Shown one piece after another: positions 54,098 to 63,456 of a stretch of 64,000 nucleotides of DNA. This DNA is from Caulobacter flavus (GTDB lineage Bacteria; Pseudomonadota; Alphaproteobacteria; Caulobacterales; Caulobacteraceae). The stretch covers positions 4,624,001 through 4,688,000 of the forward strand of contig NZ_CP026100.1 in NCBI RefSeq assembly GCF_003722335.1. The letters run 5' to 3'. The position numbers and the translations under genes are program-made. The notes beneath the pieces are model-generated. The model worked only from the letters and a program-made list of their open reading frames with translations, did no database searches and was not told the DNA's origin. Within the stretch, counting starts at the first letter, position 1, and every line of letters starts with the position of its first letter.

Positions 54098-54346
54098 CTA
54101 TCGTGGCCTGCGCTCACATCCGATCCGCCACCCCTCGCCATCTTGATCGACCTGCGTCACCTCGAACTCGGCGTCGTAACAGTCGCGGGTCGTCAAGGTG
54201 ATCGCATCGCCGCACGTCGGCAGCGGCGCCCCGGCGGGCGCTCGGATCAGGACTGTGCCAAAGCGCCCAGCCTGACTGGGCCGAAACTGATAGTGGAATG
54301 GCCCGAGCGTATCGGGCAGGCTCCGGTGGTTTCGGCGCGGAGTCAC
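54098..54346 (-). CDS. Hypothetical protein after the transglutaminase gene
   Basis: 82 residues from a GTG: TPRRNHRSLPDTLGPFHYQFRPS, then GRFGTVLIRAPAGAPL, and DCYDAEFEVTQVDQDGEGWRIGCERR. Mostly beta strands are predicted by eye. The GTG follows the transglutaminase stop by four bases, with GGGTGAGG close upstream, so an operon is likely. No family is recognised. Confidence 0.5.
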   Translation of the reverse strand: MTPRRNHRSLPDTLGPFHYQFRPSQAGRFGTVLIRAPAGAPLPTCGDAITLTTRDCYDAEFEVTQVDQDGEGWRIGCERRPR

Positions 54347-54350
54347 GACC

Positions 54351-55133
54351 TCACCCGCCGACCCTGTCGATGCTGAAGTGCTGCTCGACGAGCGTCGCGG
54401 CGCCGAAGATCGTCATGAACGCGATGTCCGCAGCGTCACGGCCTGTCGCGACCCGAACAAGACCCTCAAGCGGAGCAAGGCCGGAGGGGTCGACCAATCG
54501 CCAGCGGCCACCGAGATAGATCTCGGCCACGGCATGGAGATCGGGCGGCTCCAGCCTCCACGCGTACCCGCTGACAGCCCGAGCCGGGATGTTGCCCGCC
54601 CGACAGAGCGCGATCGCCAAATGGCTGAAGTCTCGGCAAACCCCGGCGCGGTCGACGAGAGTGTCGACCGCTGTCGTCGCGGCGTGACTGACCCCGGCGC
54701 GATAGTCCACATGATCGGCGATCCAGGCCAGGATCGCGGCGACCTTTTCCCCGCCGCGCAAGCCGCCGAACTCCCGTTCGACGAAGCGCATCAGTCGATC
54801 CGAGGGGCTGTAACGGCTGGCCCGAAGGTAAGGCAGCACTTCACTCGGCAGGTCTGCGATCGCCGTTTCCTCCGCGCCAGCCAGCCCATGATCGGACGCC
54901 GCCGTCTCGACCGTGGCGCGATAGAGCGCGTTGATCCTGCCCGAAGCTGCGAACACCGTACGGCGCTCGCCTGTCGACGGGTCATCGATACGGCGGGCCG
55001 GTGCGGGCGGCCAGAAGGTGAGCGCATCCGACGTCACCTGCTGGTCCCGCCCGTGCGCGGCTTCGACCAGCAGAAGAACTTCGCATGGCGCTGCAAAATC
55101 GTAGGTAAGGGAGGCTTCGACCTGGAAAAGCAT
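54351..55133 (-). CDS. Transglutaminase-like cysteine protease family protein
   Basis: 260 residues: an N-terminal beta domain (about 1-80) and a transglutaminase-like catalytic core with Cys166 in RAGVCRDFSHLAIALCR, His200 in DLHAVAEIYL and Asp215 in RLVDPSGLAP. Bacterial members are mostly cytosolic proteases or amidases of unknown target. No signal peptide is seen. The ATG (MLFQVEASLTYDF) begins the conserved beta domain. It is separated from the divergent small genes by about 250 bases. Confidence 0.88.
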   Translation of the reverse strand: MLFQVEASLTYDFAAPCEVLLLVEAAHGRDQQVTSDALTFWPPAPARRIDDPSTGERRTVFAASGRINALYRATVETAASDHGLAGAEETAIADLPSEVLPYLRASRYSPSDRLMRFVEREFGGLRGGEKVAAILAWIADHVDYRAGVSHAATTAVDTLVDRAGVCRDFSHLAIALCRAGNIPARAVSGYAWRLEPPDLHAVAEIYLGGRWRLVDPSGLAPLEGLVRVATGRDAADIAFMTIFGAATLVEQHFSIDRVGG

Positions 55134-55387
55134 GCACGCCCTTCAGGCGGCAACGCCGCCGCTCACGCGATGCCAGCGCGAGTGCAATGAAAATAAATGG
55201 AGGAAAGGATCCGGTCGATCCTGGCAATGCCTTCAATATAATTGTATGGTACGAAAATAGAAGGCGCGGCGATGATTTTTCCGCCGTGCCACAACATCGC
55301 CGAAAATCAAACGGGATCGCTGGTAAATCCTTCGATAGCAGGGACGCGTCATTCGGTTTCACCTCTTCAAGGGAAGGAAACATCCAG

Positions 55388-55642
55388 ATGCTGTCTCACC
55401 CTCAGCGCAATCTCCAAGTCATGATGCTGTCTCATGACCTTCAGCGCCTGGCTGATCGATTTCTGCCCGATCCCAACGCGGCTCGGTTCCTGGTCCACGA
55501 GACCCTGATCGACGCCTTCGCTGCGCCATCTGATGCCCGGCCGATGGCCGCCCGAGGGCGGGATCTGCGCCGCGCCATGATCGCGCGTTTGCGGGCCAGC
55601 CGCAGCCCTTCACGGCGCCCCGGCCATCAACAGCGTCGCTGA
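55388..55642 (+). CDS. Small hypothetical protein with sigma-region-like helix
   Basis: 84 residues: MLSHPQRNLQVMMLSHDLQRLADRFL, then ARFLVHETLIDAFAAPSDARPMAARGRDLRRAMIARLRASR. The segment DLQRLADRFL...LVHETLIDAF recalls region 2 of ECF sigma factors but lacks the rest of a sigma factor. It is basic and helical. GGAAGGA lies upstream of the ATG. It is followed by another small gene 22 bases later. Confidence 0.5.
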   Translation: MLSHPQRNLQVMMLSHDLQRLADRFLPDPNAARFLVHETLIDAFAAPSDARPMAARGRDLRRAMIARLRASRSPSRRPGHQQRR

Positions 55643-55664
55643 GCTGCGACACCAGGAGTCGCAG

Positions 55665-55946
55665 ATGCCCGAACCCGTAGACTTCACCGCAACCTCACAG
55701 GTGCTGAGCCTTGTGCCGGACGCCGCGTGCGACACCGGGCCGAGCCAGCTGTCGCTAGGCGCCTACCGCGCGCTTCGCCAGTTGGAGCGTCGCCTGCGCA
55801 CCGGAGCGCTCGATGCGGTCAATATCCGCCACGTCCAAGAGCTGGCCGTGCTCGGCCTTGCGCACCATGGCCGTGGTGGCTGGCGCCCGACTAACGCCGG
55901 CCTGAACTACCTTGGCAAGCGCCAGGACCGGAACCTTCCGGACTGA
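55665..55946 (+). CDS. Small hypothetical protein
   Basis: 93 residues: MPEPVDFTATSQVLSLVPDAA, then SLGAYRALRQLERRLRTGALDAVNIRHVQELAVLGLAHHG and a short WRPTNAGLNYLGKR tail. The last part looks like a winged-helix-type end. AGGAG (55654-55658) precedes the ATG. No family is recognised; it is probably in an operon with the genes on both sides. Confidence 0.55.
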   Translation: MPEPVDFTATSQVLSLVPDAACDTGPSQLSLGAYRALRQLERRLRTGALDAVNIRHVQELAVLGLAHHGRGGWRPTNAGLNYLGKRQDRNLPD

Positions 55947-55973
55947 AGCCGCAATCGCTTGGCGAGGTGATGC

Positions 55974-56156
55974 ATGAGCGAGGACCTGCTGCGCCTTCGC
56001 AACGAATGCGACCAGCTTCGCCAGCGCTGCGATGAACTTCAGCGCCAGTTGAACGACCTGACGTCGCAAGTTGGCGGTCTGACCGACGAGCTTGGGCGGC
56101 GTTTTTCCGACGAAACGTTCAACGCCTCGCGCCCTTCCCGGCATCGCGAAGCCTAG
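55974..56156 (+). CDS. Short coiled-coil protein
   Basis: 60 residues, MSEDLLRLRNECDQLRQRCDELQ then RQLNDLTSQVGGLTDELGRRF. Heptads of Leu with Glu/Arg between them predict one coiled coil over residues 4-45. There is no other domain. GAGGTGA precedes the ATG. It is probably cotranscribed with the preceding gene (27-base gap). Confidence 0.5.
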   Translation: MSEDLLRLRNECDQLRQRCDELQRQLNDLTSQVGGLTDELGRRFSDETFNASRPSRHREA

Positions 56157-56197
56157 TGCGGTCGCCAGCCACTATCGGCCCCGACAACAGGACACCC

Positions 56198-56404
56198 ATG
56201 AAACAGCCCCCGATCGATCGCATTGTCATCACGGTCTGCCGCAACGACGGCCTATGGGCGGCGGAAGAGGCAGGTCTCTTCTTTGGCGCCTCGCCCGACA
56301 AGGATATCGCCAAGGCTTCGGCCATGCGTCGGGCCAGAGAGCGAATTGAGGAAGGCCATGCCTGCCAAATCCGGATCTCCGGCGAGAATGGTTTCGCGAT
56401 CTAA
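56198..56404 (+). CDS. DUF2188-like small protein
   Basis: 68 residues: MKQPPIDRIVITVCRNDGLWAAEEAGLFFG, then SPDKDIAKASAMRRARERIEEGHACQIRISGENG. The strand-helix-strand pattern with a WAAEEAG core resembles DUF2188-type domains. An upstream start at 56156 is possible but lacks a ribosome binding site, as does the chosen one. Confidence 0.5.
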   Translation: MKQPPIDRIVITVCRNDGLWAAEEAGLFFGASPDKDIAKASAMRRARERIEEGHACQIRISGENGFAI

Positions 56405-56761
56405 AAGCGGAAGAACTTTGCAAGGTAGAGCGTCAGCTACAGGTGCTAAGTCGTCGCCCCATCGACTTTCGCTGCGTTGCTGTGAGGTGCAGCTCTGATC
56501 TTGCCCTTACAGCCGGCGACTTAAACCTTATCACCAAGAGGTGAGCCAATATCTTGAAGTCATCCGCCTGGCCAGTGAGCGATGGCAACTTCCATGCCGT
56601 CTCACGCCAGTTGCGGTCGTTGGGACAGTTCCGGGGACTGGAAGCTCCAACCGGCCGTGAAGCAACATCCTGCCTGCGGCTATGCTCAAAAACATGCGCT
56701 ACCATTTCGCCGTAGGGGCGCGCCCTTCTCGGGCCTGGCTTTCGCCGCATGATCTCAGCTT
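56405..56761. other. Gene-free stretch
   Basis: Several stops in all frames and lower-GC parts. No convincing protein, RNA gene, repeat or promoter was found. Confidence 0.3.
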
Positions 56762-57793
56762 CTAGAAAGCCAAGCCGCGAGGATCTTGCGCGACTTTCAG
56801 TATCGGCGTCTCGCCATCTTCTGAAAGCGGAAGAGTTATCACGCAGCATACACCCGACGCGGCAAAATCCAGCCGAGCCTCCCCGCGGGCATCGGCGAAG
56901 ACCCGCGACAAAAGTCGAGCCCCAAATCCGCGCCGTTCAGGAGAGCTCACTGGCGGCCCCCCAGATTCCTGCCAAAGAAAGTTTAGGAAGCGCTGCCCTT
57001 CGCCATCGTGAGCGTCGGTCCAGCTGACCTCAACCCGGCCGCCGGGGCGGTTTAGCGCTCCGAACTTGTTGGCGTTGGTGGCCAGTTCATGCAGCGCGAG
57101 CGAGATCGCGACCGCGAGGTTGGGGCTCAACCGGACAGGTGGACCGGAAATCCCGATAACAGGCTCAGCGACCTGAAACGGCGCAACAGCCTTGCCGACC
57201 ACCTCGGCAAGATCCGCGCTAGCCCAGCTCTCCTGGGTCAATACGTCGTGAACTTTGGAGAGCGCCATCAGCCGTCCAGTCAGGCTCTGCCGCGTGCTTG
57301 CCGCGACGCCGCCGGCGCGCAGGGTTTGCTCAGTCACCGACTGGACGGTCGCAAGGGTATTCTTGATCCGATGGTTGAGCTCGTTGAGAAGGAGAATACG
57401 ATGCTCGGCGGCCAGCTTGGCGGGCGTCTCGTCACGCATGATCTTCAGCAGCGCGCACTCTCCCGCATGCTGGAACGGCACCATGACCCCGTTTGCCCAG
57501 AACCATTCCTTATCCCGCCGGACATGCCAGCGGCTGTCCTCGGCGCGGCCACGGTTAAAGGCCGTGCTGATCTCGAGCGCGCCGACGCCCGCCGCAAGAT
57601 CCGGCGCCGTCAGGAGAATATCGACGCTTTGACCGATCGCCGCACGGGGCGTGTAGCCAGTTATTCGCTCGGCTCCCGGGCTCCAACTGGTGATCATCCC
57701 ATCGGGAGTCAGCGTAATGATAGCGAAGTCCCATGCATTCTCGATGATCAGGGCCGCGAGAGCCGGGTCGGTGAGCACAGGTGAGCCGATCAT
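56762..57793 (-). CDS. PAS-HWE sensor histidine kinase
   Basis: 343 residues from the ATG (MIGSPVLTDPALAAL); a TTG at 57814 would add seven. A PAS domain (about 15-120: FAIITLTPDGMITSWSPGAERITGYTPRAAIG) is followed by an HWE kinase with phospho-acceptor His141 in NELNHRIKNTLA, N-box HELATNANKFGAL, WxE motif FLWQESGG and GFGARLLSRVF. It is cytosolic, with no receiver domain. It is paralogous along its whole length to the kinase at 36291. Partner regulators are not encoded nearby. Confidence 0.9.
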   Translation of the reverse strand: MIGSPVLTDPALAALIIENAWDFAIITLTPDGMITSWSPGAERITGYTPRAAIGQSVDILLTAPDLAAGVGALEISTAFNRGRAEDSRWHVRRDKEWFWANGVMVPFQHAGECALLKIMRDETPAKLAAEHRILLLNELNHRIKNTLATVQSVTEQTLRAGGVAASTRQSLTGRLMALSKVHDVLTQESWASADLAEVVGKAVAPFQVAEPVIGISGPPVRLSPNLAVAISLALHELATNANKFGALNRPGGRVEVSWTDAHDGEGQRFLNFLWQESGGPPVSSPERRGFGARLLSRVFADARGEARLDFAASGVCCVITLPLSEDGETPILKVAQDPRGLAF

Positions 57794-58036
57794 TTTAGGG
57801 AACTGGTTTGACAACGCTTGGATGTGACTTCGGCCCCATCATCTCTCGGATTTTGCGATTAAAGCTCCGCGATTATCTCCCGAGCCCGCAATATTGTCGC
57901 CAGCCGTAGAACTTCCCGCGACAAGGCCAACGAGCTTAACTGCCCCGCGAGGCCAACCATCAACGGCCCCGCCCGCGAGCCGCGGCGCATACAGTTTAGC
58001 GAACGCCTCGGCGGCCTTGTCCCGCTCAGCCTCTCG

Positions 58037-58231
58037 TCATCCGCCGCCCGCCGAACTTGATTTGAGATGAGCCTGCACGGCTTCGGCGTCGGCGCCGACT
58101 AGCTGGATGGCCTTCAGCAGGACCTCCTCGGGGACATTGAACCGCTCAGTCCAGTAGCGGACCTCCATCGGCTCGTTGGCCTTGATCCTCGCCCGATCGC
58201 CTGCGCCGCTGAAATCGATGCTGTCGCACAT
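58037..58231 (-). CDS. DUF3606 domain protein
   Basis: 64 residues forming one DUF3606 module: IKANEPMEVRYWTERFNVPEEVLLKAIQLVGADAEAVQAHL. It is paralogous to the C-terminal half of the protein at 7757-8077. Function unknown. The ATG (MCDSIDFSG) is the only plausible start. It follows another small frame by 24 bases on the same strand. Confidence 0.82.
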   Translation of the reverse strand: MCDSIDFSGAGDRARIKANEPMEVRYWTERFNVPEEVLLKAIQLVGADAEAVQAHLKSSSAGGG

Positions 58232-58255
58232 GGGGCGGCCTTTCGGACAAAGAGT

Positions 58256-58438
58256 TCAGGGGTTCAAAAAAACGCGCTTGTCGCGCTCGCGAGCCGGACA
58301 GCTTGCGCGCCACCCACCCTCATGGACTGTCACGCTGACCACCTCGAATGCGCCGTCCAGGCATAACAACGTGGCCAGCAGGAAAAGGTCCCCCTCGGCG
58401 GGCGCGGGGGCTGCGCCCGCAGCTTCGATGATGACCAT
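58256..58438 (-). CDS. Possible small hypothetical protein
   Basis: 60 residues: MVIIEAAGAAPAPAEGDLFLL then LCLDGAFEVVSVTVHEGGWRASCPARERDKR. It has alternating strands and two or three Cys. It could share a transcript with the DUF3606 gene. Coding is plausible but not strongly supported. Confidence 0.35.
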   Translation of the reverse strand: MVIIEAAGAAPAPAEGDLFLLATLLCLDGAFEVVSVTVHEGGWRASCPARERDKRVFLNP

Positions 58439-58505
58439 ACCGGACCGACGTCGCCCACGGCTTCGCAGCCGCCAGGAAGCGGACCTTCCCTACGTCAGCG
58501 ACGAG

Positions 58506-58940
58506 TCATGTTTCCCCCTTCGCCGCGCCGGCCTCATCGCTGCCGATCTCGTTCCTGAGCAGCTTCCCAGCGCTCAGCCGCCGCGCCAGCGCGTCAATAA
58601 ACCGGGCATACCGCTCCCGCGCGAGATCGCTAGCGGCGGCGTCATCCCCGGCGGCAAGCGATGGCACGTTGCGCAGCCAAGTTCGCACATACAGCGCCAG
58701 GGTTTCGTTCGAGATCGTGAGGTCGCGCTCGAGCCGATCCACCTGCCGGCTCAAGCGATCCAGACGCCGCGAGAGCGCCGCCTCCAGCGCTTCTGGGCCG
58801 TCGGGCGACAGATAGCTGGCGACCGCCGCGCGCACGATCTCCGACTTTGATCTCCGCAGACGCCGCGCCGTTTCGTCGAGCGCGCGCACCACCTCGCCCG
58901 GCAGATAGACCTTCGTCTCGACCATGCCGACGATGCTCAC
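58506..58940 (-). CDS. CopG-type ribbon-helix-helix protein of the conjugation module
   Basis: 144 residues. The N-terminus VETKVYLPGEVVRALDETARRLRRSKSEIVRAAVASYL is a ribbon-helix-helix DNA-binding domain; a coiled-coil-like middle (ALSRRLDRLSRQVDRLERDLTI) and helical tail follow. Such proteins sit next to traG in Trb-type conjugation clusters and probably regulate transfer genes or assist the relaxosome. Its start overlaps the traG stop by four bases. Confidence 0.82.
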   Translation of the reverse strand: MSIVGMVETKVYLPGEVVRALDETARRLRRSKSEIVRAAVASYLSPDGPEALEAALSRRLDRLSRQVDRLERDLTISNETLALYVRTWLRNVPSLAAGDDAAASDLARERYARFIDALARRLSAGKLLRNEIGSDEAGAAKGET

Positions 58941-60895
58941 AGGGCGATCCCGTCATCGGGGTCGAGCGCCGCCTGGCGGGCTGTTGCCCGGAAGCGCTGC
59001 TGCTGGTCCGCGGCTGCGGCCAGGTCATCTCCATCCTGATCTTCGCCCTCGACCGCGACTTCACGAACAGGCTCGGGCTTCTCTGGCGGTGGCGTGAGTT
59101 CGGGCGCGATCTGATGACCACCCTCATCTTCCATCGTCGATCGAGGCGTGGACGGCTCCGGCTCCTTATCCACCAGAACCGTCGACCAGGTGGCCTCGGC
59201 CTGTGCAGCGGTCCGACCGGGCGTCTGCGGCTTCGGCAGGATCCTCGCCGAGAGCTGCTGATCCGTGAAGTAACGCGCCTTGCGCGCCCGGATCGGCGGC
59301 ACGCCGGAGACCAGGACGACGGCCTGGTCCTGCGGCAACTGCATCACCTCGCCCTGGGTCAGGAGCGGACGGGCCGTCTCCTGGCGGCTGACCATCAGAT
59401 GCCCAAGCCAAGGGGACAGTCGATTGCCAGCGTAGTTTTTCATCGCCCGCAGCTCCGTGGCCGTGCCCAGACTTTCGCTGATCCGCCTGGCTGTACGTTC
59501 GTCGTTGGTCGAGAACGCCACCCGGACATGGCAGTTATCGAGCACGGAATTATTGGTCCCGTAGGCACCTTCGATCTGGTTGAGGCTTTGCGCGATAAGG
59601 AACCCGCGCATGCGGTAGCCTGCCATGAAGGCGAGCGCCTGTTCGAAAAAGTCCAGGCGGCCCAAGGCGCGAAATTCGTCGAGCATCCAGAGCAGTTCCT
59701 GGCGGGTCTGAGCCCCCTCCAATTCCTCCGTCAGTCGCCGGCCGATCTGATTGAGGATCAGCCTAATCAGCGGCTTGGTTCGGCTGATATCGGAGGGCGG
59801 CACCACCAGGTAGAGGCTTACCGGACGCGGGGCGGCGATGAGGTCGGCGATCCGCCAGTCGCAGCGCGACGTGACCGCCGCAACGACGGGATCGCGATAT
59901 AGGCCAAGAAAGCTCATCGCGGTCGAGAGCACGCCCGACCTCTCGTTGTCCGATTTATTCAGCAGCTCGCGCGCTGCTGACGCGACGACCGGATGTGGGT
60001 GGTCGCCCAGATGTTGGGTGCGCATCATCACGCGCAATGTGGTCTCGATCGAGCGCCGTGGATCGGCCAGAAAATTCGCGACGCCCGCCAGCGTCTTGTC
60101 CTTCTCGGCGTAGAGGACGTGCAGGATGACGCCGACCAGGAGGCTGTGGCTGGTCTTGTCCCAATGGCTGCGCCGCTCCAGAGCGCCCTCCGGATCGACC
60201 AGCATATCGGCGATATTCTGAACGTCGCGAACCTCCGTCGGCCCGCGGCGGACCTCCATCAATGGGTTATACGCGCTGCTGCTCTCCTGGGTCGGATCGA
60301 ACCGCAGGACCTCCCCGAAGGTGGCCCGGAAGCCGGCGGTGAGGTCCCAGTTCTCGCCCTTGATGTCGTGGACGATGACCGACCCCGGCCAGGTCAGGAG
60401 CGTTGGGACGACGAGCCCCACGCCTTTGCCCGAGCGCGTCGGGGCAAAAGCCAGGACGTGCTCTGGACCGTTGTGGCGAAGATATCGGCCACGGAAGCGG
60501 CCCAGCACAACGCCCGTATCGCCGAGCATCCCAGCGTGCTTGACGTCGCTCAGGTTGGCCCAGCGGGCCGATCCATAGGTCGTCACCTTGCGGGCTTCGC
60601 GGGCCCGCCATACCGACATCGCGATCGCGACCAGAACAGCGACGAGCGCGCCGCCCGCCGCGATGAAGGCCCCACGGACGAACACCGACGGCGCGTAGGC
60701 GTCGAAGACGAACCACCAGACGAAGAAGGCCGGCGGCGGATAGATCCGATGGCCCGCCAGCCAAAACCACGGGGGTCCAAGACCGGCCTGGTAATCCAGT
60801 TGCCAGGCCGTCCACTGGGTGGCCGCCCAGACCCCTCCGAGGGCCAGGCCGAGCACGATGACGATCTGGCCAAAAAGCACCTTGGTGCCGCTCAT
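58937..60895 (-). CDS. traG: VirD4/TraG type IV coupling protein
   Basis: 652 residues. Two N-terminal membrane helices (VLFGQIVIVLGLALGGVWAA and a second near 73-95) anchor a hexameric ATPase with Walker A APTRSGKG (about 151-158), IVHDIKGENWDLTAGFR, Walker B LLWMLDEFRALGRL and FSTNDERTARRISESLG. The C-terminal tail is acidic and disordered. It delivers the relaxase-DNA complex to the type IV secretion channel. It follows the relaxase gene by 13 bases. Confidence 0.94.
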   Translation of the reverse strand: MSGTKVLFGQIVIVLGLALGGVWAATQWTAWQLDYQAGLGPPWFWLAGHRIYPPPAFFVWWFVFDAYAPSVFVRGAFIAAGGALVAVLVAIAMSVWRAREARKVTTYGSARWANLSDVKHAGMLGDTGVVLGRFRGRYLRHNGPEHVLAFAPTRSGKGVGLVVPTLLTWPGSVIVHDIKGENWDLTAGFRATFGEVLRFDPTQESSSAYNPLMEVRRGPTEVRDVQNIADMLVDPEGALERRSHWDKTSHSLLVGVILHVLYAEKDKTLAGVANFLADPRRSIETTLRVMMRTQHLGDHPHPVVASAARELLNKSDNERSGVLSTAMSFLGLYRDPVVAAVTSRCDWRIADLIAAPRPVSLYLVVPPSDISRTKPLIRLILNQIGRRLTEELEGAQTRQELLWMLDEFRALGRLDFFEQALAFMAGYRMRGFLIAQSLNQIEGAYGTNNSVLDNCHVRVAFSTNDERTARRISESLGTATELRAMKNYAGNRLSPWLGHLMVSRQETARPLLTQGEVMQLPQDQAVVLVSGVPPIRARKARYFTDQQLSARILPKPQTPGRTAAQAEATWSTVLVDKEPEPSTPRSTMEDEGGHQIAPELTPPPEKPEPVREVAVEGEDQDGDDLAAAADQQQRFRATARQAALDPDDGIAL

Positions 60896-60908
60896 AATTT
60901 TATGCTCC

Positions 60909-62636
60909 TCATACGCCGAGCCCGCGCTTGCGACCGAGCGTCCAATCGACGCCGCCGGTCCGGTTCAAGGTCCCCTCCACCGTCAGGCCCAATCGTGCGT
61001 CCAGGGCCCGTGTCCACGGGACCAGCTGGAACCCGAGGCCATCGTCGATCATCGCGAAGCGACCTGACGCCAGGTCGAGCCGCCGCTGGTAAAGACCGCC
61101 TACGGCGTCGCCCTCCGCGGTCGGCAGGAAGTCGCTCCCTGTCTGGGCCTTGAGCTGCTCGGCGACCCGCCCGAGCTCCCGGCTCTTCAGGGACCCGATG
61201 AGATTGTTCGCAGGCTCCAGGCGTCCGCCTCGGCGCCGGGCCAGCCCCTCGCCTTCGAGGTGGACCAACCGCTGGGCTAGCGCCTCTTGCACCTCGCCGC
61301 CGAAGCCGGCGGGCGACAGCGCCTGGGGCTCGCGCGCCACCAGCTGGCGGTCGAGCCACGTCGCCCCGTCGGCGCTGACCTGGGCCTCGATCGACAGGTC
61401 CGCGCGATGCACCAGCTGGATCCGCGGCCGATGGCCCTCCACCTCCCGCATGCGCACCTCGACGATGCCGCCCCGTGGCGTGTCGCCAGTCTCCGAGAGG
61501 TCTCGCAGACGAACGTGGTGCAGCCGGCCATCGACCCCATCGATGATCACGTAGGCCGCGCCGTTCAATTCGTCGTGCAGCCCACGATCCATCAGCCGGC
61601 CAAGGATCGGCTCACCGAGCCGCTCAGCGTCCACGGCGATTGCGCCAGGATCGCGATCGGGCTTCATGGTCTTGTGGAGCGTCTTGATGATGTCGCCGCG
61701 TTCGGCCAGCACCTTCAGGCGCGTCTCGAGATCGTCGGCCAGGCGCCATCGCCCCTCGCCCTGCCGCTGGGCCAGGCCGTAGCGTTCGAGCTGCTGGACC
61801 CGGCCGATGAGGCGCCGCGTCGGGGCCGTCTGGCTGCGGCCGTCCGGACGCAAGTCAACGACACCGTCGGCGGCGCTCGCGCGCCCCTTGAGCTGCCGGT
61901 CCAGGCTGGTGACCCGCTCGGCGTGAACCTCGCGATCAAGGCTCGCCTCGATCTCGCGCTGGCTACGCGGTCCCAGTTCCAAGGACACCAGTTGCCGCGC
62001 TCGATCACGCAGACCGCCGAACAGGTAGTCCTTGTCGATCACCAGGTCCGAGCCGTCCTGGGCGACGCCTCTGACCAGCACGTGGACATGCGGGTTGTCG
62101 GTGTTCCAGTGGTCGATCGCGGCCCAGTCCAGCCTGGTCCCCAGATCCTTCTCCATGGTCCGCATCAGGTCGCGCGTCGTGGCCCGCAGGTCGGCAAGCT
62201 CCCCGGCGTCTTCGGGCGAGACCACGAAGCGGAAGTGATGGCGGTCATCCTCGCAGCGCGTGGCGAAGGCGCCGTGGTCGACGTCACCGTCGGGCCCGAA
62301 CATCTTCGGCGACTCGCCGTCACGGGCGACACCAGCGCGCCGCAGGTAGCTCAGGTGCATCTTCAGCGGCGCGGCGCGATAACGGGCGCCCTGGTGGCGG
62401 ACGATGTAGGACTTGACCACGACCTGGCGCGCGGCGGCCCGACCGCTGCGCAGCACGGCGCGCCCCCGTCCCGCGCTGCCCGTGCCTTTCCGTGGGCCAG
62501 GGTCGAATACGCCCAGGCCGGCGCGCCTGCCCGCGCTCAGGACTTCGGCGATGTGACTGGGGTAGGACTGGACCTGGCCTGGCGACTGGTCACGGATACG
62601 CCCGACGCGCGGCCGGAATTCGTTCTCGCGCCTCAT
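60909..62636 (-). CDS. VirD2-like relaxase with DUF3363 domain
   Basis: 575 residues. The relaxase core carries HLSYLRRAGVARDG, RHHFRFVVSPEDA and the metal-binding HxH in NPHVHVLVRG (His183/185); a DUF3363 region covers most of the C-terminal half. It nicks DNA at oriT and leads the strand into the recipient. The nucleophilic Tyr is not certain; Tyr77 in VVKSYIVRHQG is a candidate. GGAG lies close before the ATG. The gene is complete. Confidence 0.92.
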   Translation of the reverse strand: MRRENEFRPRVGRIRDQSPGQVQSYPSHIAEVLSAGRRAGLGVFDPGPRKGTGSAGRGRAVLRSGRAAARQVVVKSYIVRHQGARYRAAPLKMHLSYLRRAGVARDGESPKMFGPDGDVDHGAFATRCEDDRHHFRFVVSPEDAGELADLRATTRDLMRTMEKDLGTRLDWAAIDHWNTDNPHVHVLVRGVAQDGSDLVIDKDYLFGGLRDRARQLVSLELGPRSQREIEASLDREVHAERVTSLDRQLKGRASAADGVVDLRPDGRSQTAPTRRLIGRVQQLERYGLAQRQGEGRWRLADDLETRLKVLAERGDIIKTLHKTMKPDRDPGAIAVDAERLGEPILGRLMDRGLHDELNGAAYVIIDGVDGRLHHVRLRDLSETGDTPRGGIVEVRMREVEGHRPRIQLVHRADLSIEAQVSADGATWLDRQLVAREPQALSPAGFGGEVQEALAQRLVHLEGEGLARRRGGRLEPANNLIGSLKSRELGRVAEQLKAQTGSDFLPTAEGDAVGGLYQRRLDLASGRFAMIDDGLGFQLVPWTRALDARLGLTVEGTLNRTGGVDWTLGRKRGLGV

Positions 62637-62654
62637 AGGACCGCTCCGGGGCGA

Positions 62655-62772
62655 GGGTCCTGGCCAAGACGTTGAAAAGACAAGAAAACGACGCTGGCGC
62701 AGGACCCCGTCAGAACGGAGGGTCCTGGAAAATCACCAACACCATCAAAGACCTGGCCCGAAAGGGTCCTGG
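62655..62772. repeat. Repeated GGGTCCTG elements, possible oriT or operator zone
   Basis: GGGTCCTGG occurs at 62655-62663, 62720-62728 and 62764-62772. The inverted form CAGGACCCC lies at 62700-62708. The copies fill the region just upstream of the relaxase gene, a common place for oriT and relaxosome-binding sites. Confidence 0.45.
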
Positions 62773-62922
62773 TCCTTTCATCTTGCCATAGGCCCGATGT
62801 CGAAAAACACCCCTCCCCCCGCCTCGTCCTAGCCCCATCGTCCCAGCCGCCGGACAGACCATCGGAGCGCACGGCGAAGGACGGGGGACGCGCCAAAGCG
62901 CGCGCCCCCCGCAATGGCGCCC

Positions 62923-63207
62923 TCAGCCGCCGAGCAAGTCCAGCCGCTGCTGGGCGGTCAGGATTTCGACCACGGTGGGATTGGCTCGCCCCTCGTCCTG
63001 CAGGTCCGCCACCGCATTCCAGGGGGCAATGTTCTCGATCACCTCCGCCTCGCCCGTCTGCGGATCGAAGGGTCCGGCGATGAACTGAGGCTCGCGCCGG
63101 CAATATCCGATCGCCGTTTCCAGGGCCTTGATGAGCTTGAAGGCGGCCTTGCGGTCGGCCCAGTAGGCCTGGCTTGCGGTGGCGGGGCGGTTGTGGAGAG
63201 CGGGCAT
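62923..63207 (-). CDS. Conjugation-module hypothetical protein
   Basis: 94 residues: MPALHNRPATASQAYWADRKAAFKLIKALETAIGYCRREPQF then GEAEVIENIAPWNAVADLQDEG and VVEILTAQQRLDLLGG. It is an all-helical soluble protein; I do not recognise the family. CAGGTGA precedes the ATG. It lies between the relaxase and the lytic transglycosylase on the same strand. Confidence 0.6.
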   Translation of the reverse strand: MPALHNRPATASQAYWADRKAAFKLIKALETAIGYCRREPQFIAGPFDPQTGEAEVIENIAPWNAVADLQDEGRANPTVVEILTAQQRLDLLGG

Positions 63208-63456
63208 TGAAGTCACCTGGCTTGGCGTCCTGCCGATCGAGGACAGGACCATCCGGGCAGCCGGCCACGGAGCCGTCAGGACCGCTGAAAGCGCCGCGAA
63301 GCGGGTCGTGGGGGAACCGAAATGCGCAGCATTTTGGGGGGACCGCGTCGTCTTGACGGCTCCTCGTCCGAAGCTGCCAGCGTGGTCCGGTTCTCGCCCG
63401 GCAGGCCCCAGTGCGGTTGTCCTCCCGCGCCTGCACCGGTTCGCTGCGGTCCAGGC

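Noticed and set aside
55388..55642. ECF sigma factor or NepR-like anti-sigma factor
   Set aside because: Only a short helix resembles sigma region 2; region 4 and NepR hallmarks are absent.
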